Source: Clitopilus passeckerianus
Lineage: Eukaryota > Basidiomycota > Agaricomycetes > Agaricales > Entolomataceae
Assembly: GCA_944990035.1 (NCBI GenBank)
Contig: CALYLX010000128.1
Location: forward strand, 1,612,001-1,676,000
Direction: 5' to 3'
DNA length: 64,000 nucleotides
Made by a program: the position numbers and the translations under genes. The notes beneath the pieces were generated by a model. The model did no database searches and was not told where the DNA came from. It saw only the letters and a list, made by a program, of their open reading frames with translations. How positions within the stretch are numbered: position 1 is the first letter of the stretch; each line of letters starts with the position of its first letter. Shown piece after piece: positions 29,959-42,380 of the stretch.

Positions 29959-32023
29959 TGGCTTCATTCTCTCTGCCGCCTATTAACGACAATCCAGATG
30001 GGAGCTGGGGCCCTTCTTCCTCTAATCCACCCGATCAATTCAAATTCAAGGACATTCCTTATGCGCCGTACTCAAAATCTGATAAACTAGGTCGTTTTGC
30101 CGACTGGAACGATATCTCATCTGAATCTCGTGCTCCTGTTGGGGCTTCTGCTGCACAAGGTGCTCGTGGCGCTGGAGTTGGTGGAAGAAGGAGGGAAGGA
30201 AACCAGGCCTTTGGCAGTGGCACCGCTAGTGCTTTCGCCTACTTCCATGTTGAAGATGAATCGTCCTTCTCTCTCGTCGATAACAAGGCTGCTGCCCCTC
30301 GACGCGGAGGTGCTTTTGCTAGAGGCCGCGGTACCACTCGTGGTGGTTCTACATATGGATCCGCCAGAGGGCTGCTAGGGGTGGCCGCGGTGCTGCTGGC
30401 GGACGTGGCGGTCAGGCTCAACGTGGAGCTCGACGGGGATGGCGGGACTGGGAGAAGGTAAGTAAAGTTTCACGCAAATAATCGGTCTGTCAGCTTATTC
30501 TCCTGTCAGAACAACCGAACACGGGAGTCTTCTGTCGCTATCTCGCCCGATTGGTCGATGTTGGAAGAAATAGAATTCCATCGTCTGAGCAAATTGCGAC
30601 TTGAGGTCGACGAGCCTGAAGAACTGTAAGTAATCCTGAGCATCGACAATCACGCTATGAATGCTGACCGTCTATTAGTGATTCATATGGGCGCATCCTC
30701 CCTTACGAGAAGTCCTATGACAGGATTACAACGAAAACCGAGCGACCTCTTCAATTGGTGGACCGCATCAAATACAACCCGACGACCTCTGATGATCCAA
30801 TTATTCAAGAGGTAATCGTTTATTCTATAATCTCATACCTAAGCATCTCATGACATGAAATCAGCTCGCATCCAAAAATGTGGCCAAAGTCTACACCACC
30901 GATGTTATTCTTAGTGTCCTAATGTGCGCCCCACGATCTGTGTATCCCTGGGACATTGTCATCGTTCGGGAGGGAAATAATGTCTTCTTCGATAAACGAG
31001 ATGGTGGTCCATTTGACACCGTGACCGTCAACGAAAATGCTTCCGACCCCCCACAGGACCCAGTTCCTGCAAACCCAAACAACCCAGCAGAAAAAACTGC
31101 TACTCCTGAGGGGCCTTCTATCAATTCAGCTACATCGCTCTCACTCGAGGCAACCTACATCAACCAGAACTTCGGCTTCCAATCCGTCAATGAATCAGGC
31201 AATCCCCCAGCTGTTGACTTCGCTCACCCAAATCCTTTCTACGGTCCTGATGAAACGGAACCATTGGCGTCTTGTGGTTATCGATACAGATTGTTCGATC
31301 TTGGAATTACTGAAGACGAGGATATCAGTATCTGTGTTCGCACTGAGGTGGATTCATTCTCACCTGGTCAGGGCAATCCGAGAGAAGGGCAAGGTTTAGT
31401 GACCATGCGTGCTCTGAACGAGTTCGACCCCCGGGCACAAGGAGCCGGAGGGGCACCTGATTGGCGTTCGAAACTGGACTCCCAGCGTGGCGCGGTCGTT
31501 GCTACGGAGATGAAGAACAACAGCTGCAAGCTGGCCAAATGGACAGTTCAGAGTATTCTGGCTGGTGCCGATCTCATGAAGATTGGGTAAGTACAGCCGT
31601 CACGATTTTCACCATCTGCTATCAATCTTCTGTTACTTCCTCGCCAACCTATCTTTGCTGACCGTCTACTGAAGGTACATCTCTCGCGCAAACCCTCGTG
31701 ATAACACGCGCCATGTCATCTTAAGCACGGCGTCCTTGCGGCCAACCGATTTCGCGGCTCAGCTCAATGTGTCGCTCGCTAATGGGTGGGGAATTGTCCG
31801 CACGGTCACAGACATGTGCATGAAAATGCCTGAGGGTAAGTATGTTCTCGTCAAGGATCCCAACAAGGTACTGGATTGAATCTCATCCGTGTTTCATATA
31901 ATGAACTAATAATTACTGCCACTGTAGCCTGTGATCCGCCTTTACGCCGTTCCAGCGACCGCCTTCACAGGAGAGGATGAGGAAGCAGAGTCTGGTGAGG
32001 ATGAAGGCGATACTGGGGTATGA
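29959..32023 (+). CDS. eIF3d: Translation initiation factor eIF3 subunit d
   Basis: The eIF3 subunit that can bind the mRNA cap. Residue order matches the family: [39 protein letters not shown], an RGG-type low-complexity region, then [104 protein letters not shown] and a Glu-rich tail ending GDTGV. Introns have GTAAGT- and GTAATC-type donors. The frame slips at the CC pair 30364-30365 in the RGG region: an extra C turns a hydrophobic out-of-frame run into [19 protein letters not shown] followed by WRDWEK, as expected. It converges on the Dsc2-like gene, with 102 nt between stops. Confidence 0.95.
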
Positions 32024-32125
32024 AGTTAATTGATGCCGATACATGAAACACATTGTAAAAAGCTCCTTAACGTTGATCGAATACGATCATTCTTTTCGCA
32101 TTGTTGCATGTGGTTAAACGTCAGA

Positions 32126-33460
32126 TTAGGATTGGGAGCTGAGTAAAGTTTCAACAGCTGCTTGAACAGAGGGGCTGCCATCATCACATGAACAATTTAG
32201 AGTTGTCTCGGGGAATAAGGAAGAAGTCCTGCTCACCTTCGTTGCAGTGCAGCAATAACTACGTCGTGTTGGACATCTGGGAACATGTTCGATACTTGCG
32301 TAATCTCATCTTCGGTGGGAACCCGTATACCCGAGGTGGCACCCTCAGTTCTTCCTGTTAACTCGTTCACCCATTCTCTGACAACAGAGCCAGATCCAGG
32401 ACCAGCGGAATTTCTCCTGCTTGCCGCTGTTGCAGAAGCGGTAGTTGGTCTGGCAGTTGTGATTACCTCCTCGTTCTGCGAGGAAGGCCGACTGTTAGGC
32501 GCCGTTCTTGAACCGTCTGGTAGCGCTCGGTTAGACCGCCTTGGAGGTCGAAGACTGCCAATCAGAGGTTTGAGGAATCGCATGGAGAAATTCAGAGTGG
32601 TTGGAGAAACTCGATAACCCTTCAAGTTGGCTAGATCAGAACGATAGATCTGTCCTGTCAAAACACCAAGAAGAGCAACCACCGCGGAGCTGGGAAGACG
32701 GCCCAGAGCCATCTTCAACAAATCATGAGTTAGAGCATGAAAACGGGGTTAAGAGACATGCCTGCAGAGCCAAAAGATAAATTGGACTTTTGTTATTGAG
32801 TGGGAGCCCGAAGATACGGTAATTGTACGTTGGCGGGACAATTCTCGAGTATTGATACAGGATCCCAAATATTAGGGCCGCAGGTCCGGTTTCAATATGG
32901 TTGAAACCCATCTGGTGGAACAACAGGAGCGTTACAAACTCTAGGATGGTATTCATCAGGGTAGAGATTAACACATAGGACTGGGATAGGTGACATTAGA
33001 CGACTGGAGTCATGGAGTTCGAGCAGAACTGACCGCAAACTTGACACTTCCGAACTGTCGCTCAACCTGTACACTGGCATTGTATAGGACAAGAACAGCG
33101 ACAAATAAGTCACTGGAGTTTGGGAACGCCAGGTGGTGTGCAGCTAGTCTCCAATACTGAGAGGTATCTATTCAGGTCTTGATCATGGCGTATGACAGGT
33201 GCACATTCAAACAGTACCTGGTGGTGACGAGAGAGGTGTGGAACAAGCTAAAATTGGGTAAGATATCCTGTGACTGAACCATGGAAAAGATGCTGACTTG
33301 CAGATGGAAGTAATGCTTTACATCAAACAGGCCAACTAGAATGGATGTTAGGCCCAAGCCCACCATCAGTCCTAGAGCATGTACATTCAATGCCAAGGCT
33401 CCAAAGCTCATTAAGATTGTCAAACGTACCTTTGGTAACGGCAGCATTCTCGAAAGACAT
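32126..33460 (-). CDS. DSC2: Dsc2-like rhomboid pseudoprotease with C-terminal UBA/CUE domain
   Basis: Membrane protein like Dsc2/UBAC2, the rhomboid-like subunit of the Golgi Dsc E3 ligase that processes SREBP in fungi. Five or six exons give about 370 residues: MSFENAAVTKGLMVGLGLTS, FDVKHYFHLQ, RYWRLAAHHLAFPNSSDLFV, ASVQVERQFGSVK, LILISTLMNTILEFVTLLLF-type helices, FGLPLNNKSPIYLLALQ, LVGQIYRSDLANLKGYR, a Ser/Pro linker and a final UBA/CUE-like helix set (TEDEITQVSNMFPDVQHDVVIAAL, described here in pieces). No rhomboid GxSG/His dyad is seen, consistent with a pseudoprotease. Introns join in frame and the stop is at 32126-32128 after a short last exon. Confidence 0.85.
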
Positions 33461-33941
33461 ATGGCTGCCTTCGCCGAAATGGAAATGGAAATGGTCAAAC
33501 GTAGTGGTGAATTGACGTTCAGGCAGCGTGAGAACGTTTAACCACATTGAACCTACAGATTGACAGTACTAATCCCCAAGTACCTCAGTTTGTCTTTGGC
33601 TTCTCTGTCATGTCACCTTCAAGCCTTTACTCCTGAAACATATGGTACTGATAGCTGACTGAGCTATCGATGTGCTCTTATCGCTCGAGATTGACTGATG
33701 TTCACATCCAACTCAGCTCTTGCTCCCTAATATGCAAGGAAGGCAGGTGCTGTGCCATCCAATACATTATCACTTGGAAAGACGGTTTCGAGCCCACACT
33801 ATGGCGAATCTATGATCTATTCCCCGGGAAACGTCTCTGTGTTTCCCTACCAGCCTGTTGGTACATAGGGCTGACAGTTGGGGTAGAGGCAAACACAGCT
33901 GGCTCCTTGGCTCTCTTGAGAACAGCATCACACACCCTACA

Positions 33942-34316
33942 ATGACATCCCACTCACAATCTTCCGGATTTCTTCGAGGAAGCAGCGCGGTGCCGTCAGT
34001 TCAAAGGGCAGCGTTGGATAACTATGACCCTGGCACACCAGCCCTTCGCAAGAATGGCCTCCGTTTACTCGACGAACTCCTGGCACTAAACAATCCAATC
34101 GCCTTATTGTTGGAATCTGCCAGGGTCATGACTCTTTCAGTTTCTGATTTGTGTTCTCAGAACCCCTGTCGTTCCTTTGCGCCTCAATCAACCTCTGTCA
34201 CTGCTCGATTCTTATCACGGATTCAAAAATGTCAAGAGGGCCTCGTCAGGCTTGTCGCTAATCCTCCGTTGAGTGAGCCGAACTTACCTGGTGCAAAGTG
34301 GTATTATGAGAAATGA
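33942..34316 (+). CDS. Small hypothetical protein
   Basis: Unrecognised single-exon frame of 124 residues with ordinary amino-acid composition, a Ser-rich N-terminus (MTSHSQSSGFLRGSSAVPS), a helical middle (LRKNGLRLLDELLALNNPIALLLE) and two cysteines near residue 75. The frame is open upstream to 33858, but I prefer the ATG at 33942. There is no signal peptide or membrane segment. It sits at the edge of a 6.4-kb gene-poor block, so it could also be a remnant of a larger gene. Confidence 0.4.
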   Translation: MTSHSQSSGFLRGSSAVPSVQRAALDNYDPGTPALRKNGLRLLDELLALNNPIALLLESARVMTLSVSDLCSQNPCRSFAPQSTSVTARFLSRIQKCQEGLVRLVANPPLSEPNLPGAKWYYEK

Positions 34317-37300
34317 GAAACAATCAAAACATGGAGATATTTGCATGCGTGCTAGCGTTTGGTTCACTTCCGGCTTTCTGGCCTCCTTGACCCACTATCG
34401 TGAGACTTCGTAATGCAATGGACCCCATGACCATTGCAGCTTCCTGTGCCTTTTGCAGGTCTTCTCCTAACCCATATGTTTCTCTGCTCGACATATCGCG
34501 GAGTTTCAAGGAACCTATCTGTTTGAGTTCCCATCCGCTGGTTCTGCGGGACCTTCTCGAGTATGTCCGGCGAATGGACAATATGGCTATGTACTGGCAT
34601 TAACATCGGCAGCCGTGGGAGGTAGATCTACACTGGGCTTGTCCATGGATTTTCTCGCGCATGAGCTTACTTTACTAATACTAATCTCTTAAGCTTCGGT
34701 TAAAAGATTGCTGTACATTCACCACATCTGCGACACACGTTGCGCGTTCAACTCCATTCAAATTTTGCCCGTGCGGCATTCCATCGGCCCTACGGCTACC
34801 CATTTTGCAGCTTCGTGTGGCTGCAACAGGTTTGGGTTCACCGCGAATTTTCAGCAATTATTCCACGTTTCAAGTTTACTTCGGCGGTGTAGAACGTTTG
34901 TTACTGAGATCCTATTATGTGGCAGATCTCTACCATATGTCATATGTTATGCCTAATGGCGGCGACATAACTTTTCCATGGCAAATAAGTCGTCAAGGTG
35001 GTCTTCTTCCAACTGCATTCCCATGAGCGTGGCTGCCACCTTCTGGGCCTGACACGGATGTATTTCGCCTTATTATGTGCCTTCGTTGTTTGGGCGACTT
35101 CCGTAATGCAATGAGCAATGAAATTTCTAAGGCACCATTGAGTGTGAAATGGAAGAAGAACAACGCAAAGGCAGGAAAAGTAAGCGCTCACCACAGGTGC
35201 CACAAGGAGCTACTTTTGCGGCAGCAGAACGGTCACAGGGAAATCCGGTCCAGGTGCCTTCCTTGAAGCAATCATCCAAATCGACATTCGAATCTTGATC
35301 GGTCAGAGATCTCAGCGCACCCGGAGAAATCCTCGACCCTGAAGAAGAGATACTATATTTGGGTATGATGTCATTTCTTAACCGCCCGCCTTTTCTCAGG
35401 ATATTCCGCCGACATTCCCAATTAGGACAACGTCGCATGTGGTTATCTGGACACCGACGATTAGATTTGGCTCCGCTTCCGAGTCTTGACAGCGACAAGT
35501 GCCACAAGCCGTGTCGATGGGACGCTTGAATCTGGCAACAATGTGAATCTCGGATCTATTCTTGTGTGAAAGATAGAATAGACTCTTATTCTGCGATTTA
35601 ATACGAAGGTCGACAACAAACAAGTAACCTTGTCAGAATGGCGTTGAGCAACGACTTGCAACGTCAAAGAGATAACAGCAAAAGTAATTGTTGACAAGCA
35701 CCCACTTCTCGGGATGCCACTTCCGTCGGTTTCAGCGACAGTTCCGCTCAGTTCTTTCGAATATTCTTGCCGAAATGAAGGTTCAAATGAGAAGCCATCC
35801 GGAGCCTACGAACCGACTTACGATCTTGCCACTTCTTTATTGGATATCAGATTTTGACAGAAATACCTGTTAATCGACTCGCAATGGAACGGAAGGCTTT
35901 TGACCACAACACGAGGGACATCGCCACATCTTCAGATCCTGCGGCTGATATACGCGTGGTATCGGGCATTGCGGGGTCAACATCTCACTAATATCACCTG
36001 CTGCAGGGCATAACTTGTCAGGACATGTATTCTATTCCCGTGTATACACCGGGTTTCCTCTATGTATCCATATGTGTAGATTGCCAGGACTTTCGCCACT
36101 CTCTCGTGAAATGTGCAGGTCTCTTTGGAAATCCTCGACACAACTGGATTTTGCCGACTCATCCAACCTGGTTGGTCCATCAGCAAAAGTTCGACCATGC
36201 TTTATCGAACTCCGTGATGTTCTACACTCGGGTAACGGAGGTGAAGGAGACGTGCGTAACTTGCACTCCCCTCCCCTCCCCTCCCCTCCCCTCCCCTTAG
36301 CCTCTTTGTCATTTGAGCTATGGTATTCTTGTGGGTCCCATTGGGCTCTTGCAAAACTATCTAAACCTCGAAATACAACAACATATCTGCCATTGCTATG
36401 ATTAACTAAGTGAACCTGTCATGGTTGACTTTCATAAGCCAATGAACTGGTTAGAATGATAGCTCGATGGGGAAGCCTCGGTTGTATGTGCAGACAAGTC
36501 TGCGGCCCCGAAGAATCACTCAGCTTTCTTAACTTCTGCTCAACATTGCATACGACTCTTTGTCTAACCTCGTGTAGCTGGTGAATGTTACAACGGAAAT
36601 ATACATAGGTCCCCCGGTGACACTTCGGCCGACAAGTCTGGCTCCCTGCTCTCCATGGCCCTGGTAGATAACTGGAGTCGAAGCATGCAATGATCTACAG
36701 CTGCCTATTCAAAAGATTCGGCAAAAAATAAAGCTGAAGTTCTCCGATCGGGTGCAGGCTCAGCTCTGAATCAGCTGATTCTACCGAGGCTATTGAGACG
36801 ATCACCATTCAGACCTACAGAGATTGGAGTATGTATGTAGCTTTGGATCTGAGTGACCCGGGGCTTGTATTGAACCCAAAGTACGGGTTCCTGCGGTATC
36901 TTGAAAGCTCCAGGGTGTCAGTCAGGGTTCCGTCGGTGAGGTAGATCCAGCCGTGTGAAGCCGCTCTGAGCCAGGTGGTTGCGCAGGTTCGTGTGCTCCC
37001 GAACCAGAAAATGAGTAGGCATGGGAGAAAATTCGCACCATTCAAGCGGTGGGATTATCCGCTACCGGCCAACGTAACATTATTTGCTGCCGGTGGTAGA
37101 GACTTATTCAATCTACACAAAACGGCGAGAGACGTCGCTTCAGGCCAGGGCCCCTTCCTACTGACAAACGATGTGAGCGTTCAAGCAGCAGAATAAACGG
37201 ACCTACAGAAATTAAAATCCCTGCATTATGTGCGGAGAAAGGTGATCCTCCTTGAGCTCCGTATCGGAGCAGGGTCCCTCGGGAAATGTTTGACAGAACA

Positions 37301-40300
37301 TAAGTTAGCGGAGTCAACTTTGTGCGCCACCTTGTAGTCGATGTATAATTACCTCGATAGGTCATTCGTGAGTACGAAGTTCATTCGGTTCGACAGGAGA
37401 GAGCAGGCACAGCCGAAGAAGACGAGTGAGATCTTGACAGTGGCAAAACGGCTGCCTATATTGTATAGGCAACCGCCCATTCTTTTTATGAACCTGAACT
37501 TGAGGGACACGGTCGCTCTCGGCCTCCGAACTCCTTTGAGCCAATTATGTTCAAGTGTTTCCATATGGACCAGTAAGAGCAGCTTAGGCCGGCGGCCGTT
37601 TCGATCAAGTTCACAAGCCCCAACAATCCACACAACGGAACATATGAGAGAAGAACAGTGGAACTCAGAGCTGCCGCGATATGCTGGCAGACCGAGGGGA
37701 AGGGGAAATGCTCGTTGTGGTACTTGTCGATGTTCTTCGGTGCTGACTCAGCTGAGCCAGGACGTTCAACGCCTTCTTCCCCGGCATCTAACCCAGCCGT
37801 CCCTGTGGCGCACTTGATACGCTGGACAGCCTACGGCGAACAAACCTGCGAAGCGCGTCATCACTTGGAGGAGAATTGAGTAAACATAAAGTCTAATAGT
37901 AATACGCCACCTCTGGCCGCCCCTCCTCAGATGAATGAAAGGTGTGTCAAGTGGCAAATGTCTTCCGTTTAACCCGGTAAGCGTGAGTAGGCCATCCATC
38001 ATCGGTTCGGCCACGTTGGCAGAGAATTCTGGTTGAAGGTGTGTTTGGGCAATCGTGCACACACGCAGCAGACAAAATTTGCCATACCAAGACCTCCATC
38101 AACCGAAGATCCTATCCTTCATTTTAAAAAGGGGTGTATCTTACACATGAAGAGGGTGGTTGCCGTGTGAGAGCAGATCGCTTCAACGTTTCGACTAATC
38201 TGAAGATGCAAAATTCCTCGGACCGCGTGAGCATGACGTATTAGCGCTTGGAACAACAGGTTGGCTGATACTTGCAATCGTGCAATCGTTGGCGAGCGCT
38301 GAGCTCCTGGTGGTGCTCGTAATTCTTCTGACGACCTCATGTTGAAATACGCAGAGTTGATTCAATGCGAAAACACACCTAGACCAGATCTCGGGTAGCC
38401 CATCCTATCCCTGGTTCATCTGAAGCGACAGTCCTAACTTGACATGGGCTTACCTGAAATATCTAGTATACATCCGCATAGCCCTGAGTTGAGCTAGGCC
38501 TCGACGCAACGGTTTCTCTCTTGGGAGCCTTACTGATAGCTTAATACATCTCGGCCTGGCATCGAATTGCATGGCACACAGCAAATGATACTAGTACCCC
38601 GGCAAAGTGAGCTGCGTAATCTCTCTCTGTGCTCCTGAAGGGTAAAGGTCATTAAGTTATGAGCATAGAACTTAGTTCAAATGACATAAAATGAATTTAT
38701 CCACAAAAGGATGGCCATGAGGTTCTACCTGGGTAAAAGGTGAGGGTCTTTCGGCATCTTATTATGCGCGGCCACGTTCCCAACTGTGACTCAGCTCTAA
38801 TCGGGATGACGGACGGACTAGCATTCTTTCAGAAGCAAGGCCCCTATACCTTTGGATCGGCTTCTTTTGTTTAAGCGGACATAAGCTTCCGCCGGGGTGA
38901 GTTGCTCCTTCCCTGCCCCAGAAATAACAAGGCCTCACCCACATGTGAGAGCGCCAAGTGTCAATAAAACAAGCACAGATTATTACCGCGAACGCTAGGA
39001 CGCGCCCTCACAGCAGTTAGCGGTGCCCACGTCGTCCAAAGTGACCTACAATGTCACAAATATCGACGTGGAGATTAGATTAGGCTTCCGTAGCACTGCT
39101 TTCAAGCTCACTTGACCTACCTCATCCCCCTTCTCTAAGCGGCTTAGGGTAGATCTGGTCGATACCCGCCTGCATACCAAATACCTTGCTCACTCCAAAG
39201 GAGCTGGCCCCTCCTTCCAGCGTCCAATCCAAATACGTGTTTATCTTCTTCTTTGTGGCGCCCGAACAAACAACCGCCGGTGTCGGGTGGGCCTGGGCCT
39301 GCTGTAATCACATTCGGATGAGAAAGACGACTGGGTTGGCATTCGAACAAGTGGGTAAGAAGTGGCAGTGAACAAACACTTCTTTGGAAGTGGGACCTAG
39401 GCTTTCACACCACATGCAGACACCACGAAAGCTATTTAAACCTATTATGGCGATGAATAGAATTTTCGTGGTGGGACGCGCTTTACTCGGAGTTGGCGAA
39501 TGAATGGCGTCGGTGAGTGCCGTATGTGACGGAATGAGAGCTAACGGTGGTTATAAGTTTTAACTTCGTTCTGTTTGAGTACCTGTTAGACGAAGGAGAG
39601 TTATTTGCCGCTTCTTCCCCGCCGATAGGACGAAGGCATGTCGCCGCCCCACCAGCATTGTATTAAGTGGTGAGCGGAGTGAAGGAGGCCAGGTAAATCC
39701 ACACCCTCGCAAATCGACAACGCTGCAGCGATATAGCGTAAAAAGGAACTGTATACATTTTCCAGAATGTCTATATCATATGTTATACTAGGGCTCGACC
39801 TAGAAGACCCTAAGCGCAGCGTGTCTAGGGGAAGCATGAAGGAAGCCCGCAAATTTAGTCATGAAGCCCAGTCACGGAGGTTTCTCGGCTTTACGGGCAG
39901 GCAGAGGCTGCAAGAAGGACAGGGGCAGACGAGGTCACCGACAGCGTGCAGCCAGAAAGCAAACTCCTCAAGCTCAAGCAAGTTAGTCATCGTCAGTAGT
40001 GAGAGGTCGATAAATGGAGCACAAACTGGTTAGTCCGTTTTTCGATGTTTGGGACAGGTGAATAGACGCTCATGAGGAACAAACAGATTGGACAAACAGG
40101 CGGAACTTCGAAAAATGACGGCACCAGTGCTCTCGATACGAGTGATTTATCTTACCTGTGCGGATAGACTTGGCACAGGAGTATAGCGGAGTGATTCATG
40201 TATAAGAATAGGCCAGGCGACTAGTTCAACAACTAAGCTGTGTAAGCAAGTGGGAACACAAAGAAGTATCAAAATTTGAATGAAACACGAAGAGCGGTGG

Positions 40301-40738
40301 AGTAGGCGAGCGTTAACGAGATAATTGGCTCTCAGCATGAACCTTGCACGAAGATAGCAGAAATCCTTCTCATTGTCAAAGTGCGATAAAATCTCAGTTC
40401 GGATGGCGGTTGGTGCAGCGATGAGAGCAGGGTAAGTAGCAGAGGCGGGCATACCGCGTGGCATAGTGAGCGGGGAATGGCCAAGGAGCCGGAATTGAAC
40501 CAAGATACTGGAGATATTATTGTTTATTTGCTTTCAAAGTCAGGTTCGTTTCGAGGAGGACACGGTGTTCGGGGTCCTTTTGTTCACGGGGTCCCTGGGA
40601 TAACCCCGGGAAAGGTTTAACGATATGGAAATACCCAATTAGGAAGTATATCCTTTAGGCAATGCACCGATCCGTTCAAATAACTATGAAAGGTCTAAAG
40701 GCTTAATTATCGTCTGCGCCCCCTTCGTCGTTAAAATT
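34317..40738. other. Long gene-poor region upstream of the GATA factor
   Basis: In 6.4 kb on either strand I find only short open frames, with no chain of exons sharing GT-AG junctions. There is no reverse transcriptase, transposase, helicase or other recognisable motif, and no obvious long terminal repeat on reading. A pyrimidine-rich microsatellite lies at 36266-36297. The region may be regulatory DNA for the GATA gene, a decayed mobile element, or home to non-coding transcripts; sequence alone does not decide. Confidence 0.5.
36266..36297. repeat. CTCCC pentanucleotide microsatellite
   Basis: Six consecutive CTCCC units run from 36266 to 36295, giving a pure polypyrimidine tract on the plus strand inside the gene-poor region. 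Confidence 0.95.
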
Positions 40739-42380
40739 ATGGATTCTTTGCAGCTGGACGCTTATTCTTACTCAGATTCCTCTGCACCACGAACACCGTC
40801 GCCTCACGATATGTCTTTCAACCCTGGCAACCCTGACGGTCACTACAAACATGCTGTACTAGATGTTGAGCCTCGCATCTATGGTACCGACCATTTGCCT
40901 TCTGAGGATGGTGTTTACTGGCACCATGGACATCCTCAAGCTATTGGCTACAACTCGAGAGGCTCCTTACTTCAGGAACTTTACGAGCCTGAAATTCCTG
41001 CAGAGCATCACCACCACCAAATGCCACCACATCTCGAAATGCCTCAACATGAGCAGCACTCGTATCCCGTTGAAGCTTGGCAGCAACAGCAGCTTCAACA
41101 GCAGGCTCAGCAACCATACCACCGCACTCCTGAGACCTACCATATGGCAAGGCGAGCCACATTCCCCTACGTCCGACAGGATCGAGACGACGGACTCCAA
41201 CTTCACAATTATCCGTCTTCTTTCATGCAACAACAACCATACCCCCCGCGTCAAGATACCCTTTACGATTCTCCGCATCAGGAACCATACATACCATCAA
41301 TGAACTCCTCACCGCATCCGCCATATCACGAATTTGACGACACTCCCATTAAACTCGAAGACGCGACCTCTGTGATGGTTCCTTCCCAGCAATTCTACCG
41401 ACCTCCCTCCTCAGGTGACTGCCACCCCATGACCATGTCATACCTCTCCGCACATCCTGGGCTTCCCGTCCAGCATACCGATGATGCCGCGTCGAAGGAG
41501 ACTCAGTATCTCCGTCGCCGATGCTTCAACTGCCACACTACTGAGCCGCCGTCATGGCGCCGCTCTACTCTCAACCCCGGCAAAATCGTCTGCAACAAAT
41601 GCGGTCTTTACGAACGCACTCACCTGCGACCGAGGCCGTTGCGTTTCGATGAATTGCGTGCTGGTAACAAGGCTCGTAAGCAATCCCAGTCCAAGGGTAC
41701 TTTGAGTCCTAAGGCAAAAATGGCACTCGTCAAGAAGGAGCCTCGAGAATTTGGCCTTGTTCGTCGCGCTTCCGTTTCGTCCACGTCCTCGGCTCATTCG
41801 AGCAGTGGCGCAAGTGACTGGGACGATAGTGGTAAGCATCAATGCTACCCCATATGGTTATCGCATTTATTAATTATTACATGCTTTCACAGTCTCTGTC
41901 TACTCCAACGGTTCAGCACCGCCGAGCAGCTTCAACTCGCCGAATCCTGGAACATTCCCCCTCTCACGCGATTCTCAGTCGCCTCCTCGCGAAGGCGGTA
42001 TTCGACTTCCCAACGCCCCTCTTTCCGAGCTCGCATCTATGCAAGCATCTTCCGCTGGTAACAGCCCTCAACCGCTAACAATGTCACCCCGGAAGTCGCA
42101 CACGGCCCCTGCACCTTACTTCTCGCCGCAGACAGGAACTGTTACACTTCACGGTGATATCTATCGTCGTGGTTCCGTTTCTGAGGTCCCTCTGCAGAAT
42201 TCACCTTCTCAGCAACCTCAGGAGCCAGCTGCAGTATGGTCGCAGGGCATCACGTCCTCTCCTCAGCAACCGACAGAGCTAACTATCCCCCCCGCCGCTG
42301 TCGACGTCGAGGCCATTACTGCCAGTCCTGAGGTCCAGCATTCTCTACCGGTGACTGTGGCCGTTCCAGCATCAGCTTGA
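40739..42380 (+). CDS. GATA-type zinc-finger transcription factor
   Basis: Nuclear DNA-binding regulator of about 525 residues in two exons. The intron starts at GTAAGC (41831) and ends CTTTCACAG (41893), joining DWDDS to VSVYSNGS in frame. The N-terminal 250 residues are rich in His, Gln, Pro and Ser (EHHHHQMPPHLEMPQHEQ, QQQQLQQQAQQ), typical of an activation region. The single finger has Cys at about residues 262, 265, 285 and 288 (RRRCFNCHTTEPPSWRR, then KIVCNKCGLYERTH), followed by a basic tail (LRPRPLRFDELRAGNKARK). The loop is 19 residues, longer than the usual 17 or 18. The C-terminus is Ser/Pro/Gln-rich. A GATA core (CGATAA on the minus strand, near 40706) lies close to the ATG. The target genes are unknown. 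Confidence 0.92.

Noticed and set aside
35396..35697. Possible small secreted Cys-rich protein on the minus strand, with hydrophobic leader and CGTCRC motif
   Set aside because: No in-frame ATG exists for the leader, and the intron needed is only about 38 nt. Composition is otherwise random.
40480..40510. tRNA-like T-arm (GGTTCAATTCC on the minus strand)
   Set aside because: The flanking stem does not pair, and no D-arm, anticodon arm or acceptor is present.
34317..40738. Search for retrotransposon polyprotein or LTR pairs
   Set aside because: No reverse transcriptase, integrase or protease motif was seen in any frame, and no long direct repeat on reading; a computed repeat search would be decisive.
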